Of a stretch of DNA of 5,378 nt, positions 1-4,050 are shown piece by piece; the stretch's first letter is position 1; each line of letters begins with the position of its first letter. The notes beneath the pieces are model-generated. The model saw nothing but the letters and a program-made list of their open reading frames with translations, was not told where the DNA came from and made no database searches. The stretch comes from an uncultured Ruminococcus sp. (GTDB lineage Bacteria > Bacillota > Clostridia > Oscillospirales > Acutalibacteraceae): positions 1 through 5,378 of the forward strand of contig CALZCU010000093.1 of NCBI GenBank assembly GCA_945632055.1. The letters are read 5' to 3'. The position numbers and the translations under genes were made by a program.

Positions 1-353
1 TCGTCCTTGCCGTTGTACCTTTCGGGAACGGCAATCAGCCTTACAGCATCTCCTCCGCTTTCCGAGCTTGTAAGCACATCGCAGAAATATGACGGCATAA
101 CGGCTGAAACACCTTCGGTTTCTTCAACCGCCTTAATATCGTCACTGCTGAAGCCGACGGTGGAAACAAGTCGGTAATCCATAAGATTCTGTTCGGAGTA
201 GTAGCTCTCGGCAAGGCTGTACATTGACGGAACAGTTGCCTTGATTCCTGCAAAAAATCCGACTCCGAGCGCAATTATCGCCATAATTGAAATGAACCTT
301 GCTTTGGTATTTTTAATTTCACGAAAAGTATTTTTTAGGAGAGATTTTGTCAT
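1..353 (-). CDS. FtsX/MacB-like ABC transporter permease, N-terminal part (runs off the window)
   Basis: The ATG at 353-351 opens a frame that stays open for 117 codons to the window edge, so the C-terminus is missing. The protein begins MTKSLLKNTFREIKNTKARF, a basic cytoplasmic start. One hydrophobic segment follows at about residues 20-40 (FISIMAIIALGVGFFAGIKA). The next stretch, with SMYSLAESYYSEQNLMDYRL at about 43-62, looks like the start of the extracellular MacB-type domain that follows TM1 in this family. The pattern of a basic start, TM1 ending ALGVGFFAGI and then a large outer domain is typical of clostridial FtsX-like permeases paired with a LolD/MacB-type ATPase. Such pairs act as mechanotransmission-type exporters, often of peptides or antimicrobials, but the substrate cannot be read here. 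The start lies 34 bp after the ATPase stop, so the two are co-transcribed. The upstream AGTAGG is a weak ribosome binding site. Confident in the family, not in the role. Confidence 0.85.
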   Translation of the reverse strand, partial: MTKSLLKNTFREIKNTKARFISIMAIIALGVGFFAGIKATVPSMYSLAESYYSEQNLMDYRLVSTVGFSSDDIKAVEETEGVSAVMPSYFCDVLTSSESGGDAVRLIAVPERYNGKD

Positions 354-387
354 ATTAGTACCTACTTAACCGGGGTTTGCAGTATGC

Positions 388-1089
388 TTACCATTCTATT
401 TCGTCAACGCTCTTTGGCGAGGAATTGTAAATATCCTTGACGATTTTTCCGCTTTTCATCTCAATAATATGGTCAGCCATAGGAGTAATTGCGCTGTTGT
501 GGGTGATTAAGACAACGGTCATCTTTTCCTTTTTGCAGGTTTCCTGCAAAAGCCTGAGAATCTGCCGTCCTGTGTTGTAGTCAAGTGCGCCTGTCGGCTC
601 GTCGCAGAGAAGCAGACCGGGTCGCTTTGCAAGTGCCCTTGCAATTGAAACTCTCTGCTGTTCACCGCCGGAGAGCTGTGCAGGGAAATTATCCTTTCGC
701 TCAAGCAGTCCAACACTTTTCAGAGCTTCTTCGCTGTCGAGCGGATTTTTGCAAATCTGAGCCGCAAGCTCCACGTTTTCCTTTGCGGTCAGATTGTGGA
801 CGAGGTTGTAGAACTGAAACACAAAACCGATGTCAAATCTGCGGTACTCAATGAGCTGTTTGTCGGTGAATTTGCTTATATCCCGGTCCCTGACGATAAT
901 TTCGCCCTCGGTACAGCTGTCCATACCGCCGAGAATATTCAGCACAGTCGTCTTGCCTGCGCCTGAGGCGCCGACAACGATTGCAAACTCGCCCTGCTCT
1001 ATTTTAAAGGAAATCCCGTCAACAGCGTTGATGGTTATTTCACCCATTTTGTAGCGTTTATACACATTTTTAAATTCAACAAGACTCAT
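388..1089 (-). CDS. ABC transporter ATP-binding protein (LolD/MacB/FtsE-like family)
   Basis: This 233-residue cytoplasmic ATPase powers the FtsX-like permease encoded just downstream. All nucleotide-binding motifs are intact: Walker A GASGAGKTT at residues 40-48, Q-loop glutamine 92 in FVFQFYNLV, signature LSGGEQQRV at 139-147, Walker B LLLCDEPTGALD at 159-170 with catalytic Glu164, and H-loop His197 in LITHNSA. The FYNLV stretch after the Q-loop and the PTGALD form are typical of the LolD/MacB branch. The length is normal for a stand-alone ATPase of this family. I chose the ATG at 1089-1087 because it has GAAGGA (1095-1100) five bases upstream and the protein then starts MSLVEFKNVYKRY, as relatives do. 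The longer open frame to 1206 reads through the promoter and into the lysC terminator. The gene has its own promoter at 1126-1154. The substrate is unknown; export of a lipid, peptide or drug is possible. Confidence 0.93.
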   Translation of the reverse strand: MSLVEFKNVYKRYKMGEITINAVDGISFKIEQGEFAIVVGASGAGKTTVLNILGGMDSCTEGEIIVRDRDISKFTDKQLIEYRRFDIGFVFQFYNLVHNLTAKENVELAAQICKNPLDSEEALKSVGLLERKDNFPAQLSGGEQQRVSIARALAKRPGLLLCDEPTGALDYNTGRQILRLLQETCKKEKMTVVLITHNSAITPMADHIIEMKSGKIVKDIYNSSPKSVDEIEW

Positions 1090-1094
1090 ACAAA

Positions 1095-1100
1095 TCCTTC
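1095..1100 (-). promoter_or_regulatory. Ribosome binding site deciding the ABC ATPase start
   Basis: GAAGGA on the minus strand, five bases before the ATG at 1089. It favours this start over in-frame codons further upstream, which lie in the promoter region and lack a comparable site. Confidence 0.7.
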
Positions 1101-1111
1101 TTTCGCATTGT

Positions 1112-1133
1112 GGTCTATTATATAAATTATACC
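1112..1133. promoter_or_regulatory. Imperfect dyad over the -10 box and start site: possible operator
   Basis: A 22-bp sequence beginning GGTCTATTATA and ending TTATACC reads similarly on both strands: 8 of 11 half-site positions are symmetric, with perfect GGT/ACC ends. It covers the -10 box and the expected transcription start of the exporter promoter, where a repressor site would be expected. Much of the symmetry is A/T, so chance cannot be excluded, and no regulator gene is visible in the window. Confidence 0.3.
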
Positions 1134-1154
1134 ATTTTATCGTTCGGTTTTCAA
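1126..1154 (-). promoter_or_regulatory. Sigma-A-type promoter of the ABC exporter pair
   Basis: On the minus strand, TTGAAA (1149-1154) and TATAAT (1126-1131) are separated by exactly 17 bases. The -10 box is preceded by TGG, giving an extended -10. It lies downstream of the lysC terminator and about 37 bp before the ATPase ATG, so the predicted start near 1119 gives a leader of roughly 30 bases. This is the best promoter match in the window and indicates that the exporter pair is an independent transcription unit. Confidence 0.75.
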
Positions 1155-1186
1155 TGTATAATAAAGCATATATGGACATATTACGC

Positions 1187-1225
1187 AAATAAAATAAGGT
1201 CGGCAAGCGTTTTGGCTGACCGACC
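1187..1225 (-). terminator. Intrinsic terminator after lysC
   Basis: On the minus strand GGTCGG (1220-1225) pairs with CCGACC (1198-1203). The stem continues inward through a T-G wobble, one mismatch and AGC/GCT to a CAAAAC loop. It is followed at once by TTATTTTATTT (1187-1197). It lies about 35 bp after the lysC stop and upstream of the exporter promoter, so it separates the two units. The stem and T-rich tail are both clear. Confidence 0.82.
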
Positions 1226-1260
1226 GTGGATTATTTAATATATATTATTATACGAACAGA

Positions 1261-1731
1261 TTAATCAAAGAATTTTGCGTGGATTGCGGAAACTGCCTTG
1301 TCGGCGTCGGAAGCGTCAATGAGGACAGAAACCTTGATTTCGCTTGTGCTGATCATCTGAATGTTAATCTGTGCGTCATAAAGAGCCTCAAACATCTTTG
1401 TTGCAACGCCTGCGTGGCTCTCCATTCCTGCACCTACAATTGAAATCTTTGCAACCTGATCGTCGTAGAGCACCTCTGCTGCGCCGAGGTTTTCCATATA
1501 ATCCTTAAGGCAGTCAACAGCCTCCTGGCCTCTGTCCTTTGCAACGGTAAAGCTGATGTCCTTTTTGCCGTCATGACCGATTGACTGAAGAATGATATCA
1601 ACATTGATGTCCTTTGCAGAGAGCTTTGAGAACATCTTGAAAGCAAGACCGGGAAGATTGGGGATACCTGTAACCGAAATTCTTGCAACCTCTGTATCCT
1701 TAGCAACGCCGCTGATTAACATTTTTTCCAT
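1261..1731 (-). CDS. lysC: Probable internally initiated beta subunit of aspartate kinase (ACT domains only)
   Basis: Inside lysC and in the same frame, codon 246 (ATG at 1731-1729) is preceded by AAAGGAG (1741-1747) nine bases upstream, a near-consensus ribosome binding site as good as the one for the full-length start. Initiation there would give a 156-residue protein beginning MEKMLISGVAK and holding only the two ACT domains. From established knowledge, Bacillus subtilis aspartokinase II (LysC) and the Corynebacterium enzyme are alpha2beta2 complexes whose beta subunit comes from such an in-frame internal start at the kinase-ACT junction, in B. subtilis at about the same codon by my recollection. 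I infer the same arrangement here; the kinase would bind the small subunit for regulation. Expression is not proven by sequence. Confidence 0.55.
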   Translation of the reverse strand: MEKMLISGVAKDTEVARISVTGIPNLPGLAFKMFSKLSAKDINVDIILQSIGHDGKKDISFTVAKDRGQEAVDCLKDYMENLGAAEVLYDDQVAKISIVGAGMESHAGVATKMFEALYDAQINIQMISTSEIKVSVLIDASDADKAVSAIHAKFFD

Positions 1732-2466
1732 TTTTGTTTTCTCCTTTACAATTGTACCCGAAGCCTTTGCCATACTCGAAAGCACTTCAAGCTCGATGTT
1801 ATATTTTTTAGCCATTTCAACAGAACGGTTGTTGAGAACCTGAGCGCCGAGTGTGGCAAGCTCAAGCATTTCGTCGTAGGAAATTTCCTTTAACTTCTTA
1901 GCGTTTGCAACCTTTCTCGGGTCTGCTGTGTAAACACCCTCAACATCGGTGTAAATCTGACACAAATCAGCGTGCATTGCAGACGCAATTGCAACTGCGC
2001 TTGTGTCTGAGCCGCCTCTGCCGAGCGTTGTTACATCGCCGTACTTGGAAAGTCCCTGGAAGCCTGCAACAACAACGATATTTTTCTTGTCAAGCTCTCG
2101 TCTGATTCTTGATGCGTCAACTCTTTTGATTCTTGCGCTTGTGTGAGCCGATGTGGTTTCAAAGCCTGCCTGCCAGCCGAGCAGTGACACTGCGTGGTAG
2201 CCGAGCTTTTCAATTGCCATTGCAAGCAGTGAAATTGAAATCTGCTCTCCTGCCGCAAGAAGCATATCCTTTTCTCTTCTTGAGGCTTTGGGGTTGATTT
2301 CCTGCGCCTTTTCGATAAGGTCGTCGGTTGTGTCGCCCTGTGCAGAAACAACAACTACAACATCGTTGCCCTTTGCAAAGGTGTCGGTTACGATTTTCGC
2401 AACATTCATTACACGCTCGGCGTTGGCAACAGAACTGCCGCCGAATTTCTGAACTATCAAACTCAT
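1261..2466 (-). CDS. lysC: Aspartate kinase, monofunctional, with two ACT domains
   Basis: Cytoplasmic enzyme phosphorylating L-aspartate to 4-aspartyl phosphate, the first step toward lysine, threonine, methionine and diaminopimelate. The 401 residues match the usual length of about 400. Kinase domain: KFGGSSV at 7-13 (substrate/ATP site), AAGEQIS at 71-77, GFQGLSKYGDVTTLGRGGSD at 135-154, TDVEGVYTADPR at 173-184 and LATLGAQVLNNRSVEMAKKY at 203-222. Two ACT domains follow at about 262-330 and 339-400, including VDIILQSIGHDGKKDISFTV at 289-308 and ISTSEIKVSVLI at 372-383, the typical allosteric site for lysine and/or threonine. The ATG at 2466 is preceded by AGAGGAG (2477-2483) at a 10-base spacing. 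A second strong ribosome binding site inside the gene precedes Met246 (see separate entry). The gene follows hom after 170 bp and ends at a terminator. Which amino acid inhibits it cannot be told from sequence alone. Confidence 0.96.
   Translation of the reverse strand: MSLIVQKFGGSSVANAERVMNVAKIVTDTFAKGNDVVVVVSAQGDTTDDLIEKAQEINPKASRREKDMLLAAGEQISISLLAMAIEKLGYHAVSLLGWQAGFETTSAHTSARIKRVDASRIRRELDKKNIVVVAGFQGLSKYGDVTTLGRGGSDTSAVAIASAMHADLCQIYTDVEGVYTADPRKVANAKKLKEISYDEMLELATLGAQVLNNRSVEMAKKYNIELEVLSSMAKASGTIVKEKTKMEKMLISGVAKDTEVARISVTGIPNLPGLAFKMFSKLSAKDINVDIILQSIGHDGKKDISFTVAKDRGQEAVDCLKDYMENLGAAEVLYDDQVAKISIVGAGMESHAGVATKMFEALYDAQINIQMISTSEIKVSVLIDASDADKAVSAIHAKFFD
1741..1747 (-). promoter_or_regulatory. 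Internal ribosome binding site in lysC
   Basis: AAAGGAG on the minus strand, nine bases upstream of the in-frame ATG at 1731. It encodes part of the VKEK linker between the kinase and ACT domains. Its strength and spacing make internal translation initiation plausible. Confidence 0.55.
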
Positions 2467-2476
2467 TTACTCAATA

Positions 2477-2483
2477 CTCCTCT
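2477..2483 (-). promoter_or_regulatory. Ribosome binding site of lysC
   Basis: AGAGGAG on the minus strand, ten bases before the ATG at 2466. It supports this start, and the protein then begins with the conserved KFGGSSV segment at the expected distance. Confidence 0.7.
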
Positions 2484-2500
2484 TTTGTTGCTCTTTATTG

Positions 2501-2541
2501 ACAAAACCGCATAAAGCTGTGGTCAGCCTATGCAGTGTTGC
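2501..2541 (-). terminator. Long hairpin between hom and lysC: weak terminator or leader attenuator
   Basis: On the minus strand GCATA (2529-2533) pairs with TATGC (2509-2513), extended inward by GCTG/CAGC around an ACCA loop and outward by ACT/GGT and, past one mismatch, CAA/TTG. In all about 16 pairs form. The 3' side runs into TTTTG (2502-2506), a short T stretch, so this could be a weak intrinsic terminator for hom or an attenuator before lysC. Because the T stretch can itself pair, it may instead be only a structured leader. It ends about 35 bases before the lysC ATG. Confidence 0.35.
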
Positions 2542-2573
2542 ATTTAATTGTATAGGAAACTACCCTGATACGG

Positions 2574-2614
2574 TCGGGCAAATAAGATTGGGTAATATCG
2601 ACCTATCTGCCCGA
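2574..2614. repeat. Interrupted palindrome in the hom-lysC spacer, possibly a diverged copy of the 3946-3978 repeat
   Basis: TCGGGCA (2574-2580) and TGCCCGA (2608-2614) are perfect 7-bp inverted repeats. Inside them GGT (2591-2593) can pair with ACC (2601-2603). The element shares TCGGGC, a central TAATATC and a closing GCCC with the palindrome at 3946-3978, in the same order, which suggests a longer or decayed relative of that repeat. No coding or known riboswitch pattern is present. Confidence 0.4.
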
Positions 2615-2621
2615 ATTGGGT

Positions 2622-2636
2622 GTCGAGACACTCGAC
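2622..2636. other. Short perfect hairpin abutting the hom stop codon
   Basis: GTCGAG and CTCGAC are perfect 6-bp arms around a three-base loop and begin at the base right after the hom TAA (2637-2639). No T-run follows on the minus strand, so it is not a standard intrinsic terminator. It could protect the 3' end of hom mRNA or belong to the adjoining palindromic repeat. Confidence 0.35.
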
Positions 2637-3872
2637 TTACAAATCTCCTATGCGGATTGTTGAAAGCACCTCAACGCCATCGCTTTTAAGCTCTTCAACT
2701 TTGCCGAGAATATCGCCGTAGGGCATCTCGGTTGTAACAAAGGCGGCTTCATCAGAAGAAGCGTCTGCTCTTTCGATAACGCTGATTGCTCCGAAGAGCT
2801 TTTCTGCCTTTTTAAGAGCATTTTCGCCCTTGGTGCGAACATATACGGCTGTACGGGATTCTTCAAACGGAACAATGTTGCTTCCGTTTCCGTCAGCCCA
2901 GTAAAGGTATTTTCTTGTTTTAAGGTGCTTACAGCAGTCAACAACATCGGCTACAACTGCGCTTGCGGTCGGGAGCTTTCCTGCGCCCTTTCCGTAGAAC
3001 ACAACATCGCCTGTGCAGTCGCCCCTTACCATAATTCCGTTGAACTCGTTGTCGATATTTGCAAGCTGGCTCATTTTCGGAACGAACATAGGCGCAACAA
3101 GAATGTCGATTTTGCCGTCGTCAAGTCTTTTAACCTTGCCGATAAGCTTGATTACGCAGTTAAATGCTTCTGCATACTTTACATCTTCAAGCGTAATGGC
3201 TGTGATTCCCTCTGTATGTACCGAGTCGGGATAAACATGCTTGCCGAATGCAAGTGAAGCGAGAATACAGATTTTGCGGCAGGCATCGTGACCTTCAATG
3301 TCAGCGGCAGGATTTCTCTCTGCAAAGCCGAGGTCCTGCGCAAGCCTGAGTGCGTCCTCAAACTGCATACCGTCCTCAATCATCTTAGTGAGAATAAAGT
3401 TTGTTGTGCCGTTTAAAATTCCTGCTACCTCGTAAACTATGTTAGCAACAAGGCACTGACTCATCGGACGGATAATCGGAATACCGCCACCTACGGAAGC
3501 CTCAAAAAGGAAGTTTACATTTTCCTCCTTAGCTATTGCAAGAAGCTCTGCACCGTGAGCCGCAACAAGCTCCTTGTTTGAGGTTACAACGCTTTTGCCT
3601 GCCTTTAAGCACTGCTTTACAAAGTCATACGCAGGATTTAATCCGCCCATAACCTCGACAACAACTCTGACCTCTCTGTCATTGATAATGTCATTGAAGT
3701 CCTTTGTGAATCTGTCTGCAAGCGGACTGTCGGGAAATTCACGCAAATCAAGAATGTGCTTGATGTAAATTTCCTCGCCGAGGCTTGCAAAAAGCTTCTG
3801 TTTGTGAGTTGTGAGAATTTCGGCAACACCTGAGCCTACCACTCCGTGTCCCATTATTGCTACTGAAACCAT
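2637..3872 (-). CDS. hom: Homoserine dehydrogenase with C-terminal ACT domain
   Basis: Cytoplasmic NAD(P)-dependent enzyme that reduces L-aspartate semialdehyde to L-homoserine, the branch point to threonine and methionine. The 411 residues fit the single-ACT form of about 400-440. Visible parts: Rossmann loop GHGVVGSG at 8-15; SNKELVA at 98-104 with conserved Lys100; EASVGGGIPII at 124-134; GILNGTTNFIL at 151-161; NPAADIEGHDACRK at 187-200, carrying the conserved acidic residues and Lys200; and GKGAGKLPTASAVVAD at 294-309. An ACT domain fills about 342-411 (RTAVYVRTKG to the end), the usual site of threonine feedback. The start at 3872 gives MVSVAIMGHGVVGSG, as in relatives; the nearby AGG-containing ribosome binding sites (AAAGG, TTAGGT) are modest. 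lysC follows after 170 bp, so hom-lysC may be one transcript or two. No truncation or missing key residue is seen. Confidence 0.96.
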   Translation of the reverse strand: MVSVAIMGHGVVGSGVAEILTTHKQKLFASLGEEIYIKHILDLREFPDSPLADRFTKDFNDIINDREVRVVVEVMGGLNPAYDFVKQCLKAGKSVVTSNKELVAAHGAELLAIAKEENVNFLFEASVGGGIPIIRPMSQCLVANIVYEVAGILNGTTNFILTKMIEDGMQFEDALRLAQDLGFAERNPAADIEGHDACRKICILASLAFGKHVYPDSVHTEGITAITLEDVKYAEAFNCVIKLIGKVKRLDDGKIDILVAPMFVPKMSQLANIDNEFNGIMVRGDCTGDVVFYGKGAGKLPTASAVVADVVDCCKHLKTRKYLYWADGNGSNIVPFEESRTAVYVRTKGENALKKAEKLFGAISVIERADASSDEAAFVTTEMPYGDILGKVEELKSDGVEVLSTIRIGDL

Positions 3873-3893
3873 ATCTTTACCTAACCTTTCAGA

Positions 3894-3921
3894 TTAATAC
3901 CATAAACTTTATGAATCACAA
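3894..3921 (-). promoter_or_regulatory. Candidate hom promoter
   Basis: On the minus strand TTGTGA (3916-3921) and TATTAA (3894-3899) are 16 bases apart, each matching four of six consensus bases, with TGG just before the -10 (extended -10). Transcription would start near 3887, giving a short leader of about 15 bases before the hom ATG. The match is moderate. hom could also be read through from the upstream PBP gene. Confidence 0.4.
3901..3913. promoter_or_regulatory. Perfect 6-bp dyad in the hom promoter spacer: possible operator
   Basis: CATAAA-C-TTTATG is a perfect inverted repeat with a one-base centre. It lies between the candidate -35 and -10 boxes of hom, where bound protein would block RNA polymerase. 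It is short and A/T rich, so chance is a real alternative. Confidence 0.25.
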
Positions 3922-3945
3922 TGCTGATGTTTATAATTTGGTACT

Positions 3946-3978
3946 CGATATTCGGGCGGATAATATCCGCCCCTACGA
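3946..3978. repeat. REP-like dispersed palindrome between the PBP gene and hom
   Basis: The core 3954-3972 is a perfect palindrome with 9-bp arms, GGGCGGATA and TATCCGCCC, around a single base. It is flanked by TCG (3946-3948) and CTACGA (3973-3978). On the plus strand it translates to RADNIRPY, a string I recall in many spurious hypothetical proteins of Oscillospiraceae and related Clostridia, where GTAGGGGCGG...CCGCCC elements are dispersed in intergenic DNA. The hairpin may also limit read-through from the PBP gene, but no T-run follows. The family assignment is from memory, not from a search. Confidence 0.55.
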
Positions 3979-4012
3979 GATTGTGAAAAATTGTTGTTGC
4001 TGTGAAACTCTT

Positions 4013-4044
4013 AAACTGTCCGTTGTTTCTTTACAGAGCAGTTT
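4013..4044 (-). other. Weak stem-loop just after the PBP stop codon
   Basis: On the minus strand AAACTG (4039-4044) pairs with CAGTTT (4013-4018), with a further CTGT/ACGG helix inside. It begins seven bases after the PBP stop, where a terminator would be expected, but the stem is A/T rich and no T-run follows directly; the nearest is TTTTT at about 3986-3990. I would not call it a functional terminator with confidence. Confidence 0.25.
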
Positions 4045-4050
4045 ATGCAA

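Noticed and set aside
41..274. Minus-strand 77-codon open frame
   Set aside because: It lies in another frame of the permease N-terminus, whose own frame gives a recognisable FtsX-like sequence through to the window edge.
1090..1206. 39-codon upstream extension of the ABC ATPase, starting at 1206
   Set aside because: It reads through the promoter (1126-1154) and into the lysC terminator, its peptide has no family resemblance, and a good ribosome binding site marks the start at 1089.
1226..1260. Minus-strand TATAAT just after lysC as a second exporter promoter
   Set aside because: No -35-like hexamer sits at a suitable distance, and transcription from it would meet the terminator at 1187-1225.
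2498..2526. Plus-strand TTGACA at 2498-2503 as a promoter -35 box
   Set aside because: The sequence 17 bases downstream (GGTCAG) is nothing like a -10 box, and no plus-strand gene follows.
2523..2543. Minus-strand mini-ORF reading MQHCIG as a leader peptide for lysC
   Set aside because: It has no ribosome binding site and no run of lysine or threonine codons, so there is no basis for translational attenuation.
2467..2636. Lysine riboswitch upstream of lysC
   Set aside because: The spacer is about the right length, but I cannot find the conserved lysine riboswitch core, and its hairpins are simple palindromes. A covariance-model search would settle it.
2498..2689. Plus-strand 63-codon open frame in the hom-lysC spacer
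   Set aside because: It runs through three hairpins into the antisense of hom, with no convincing ribosome binding site or known domain.
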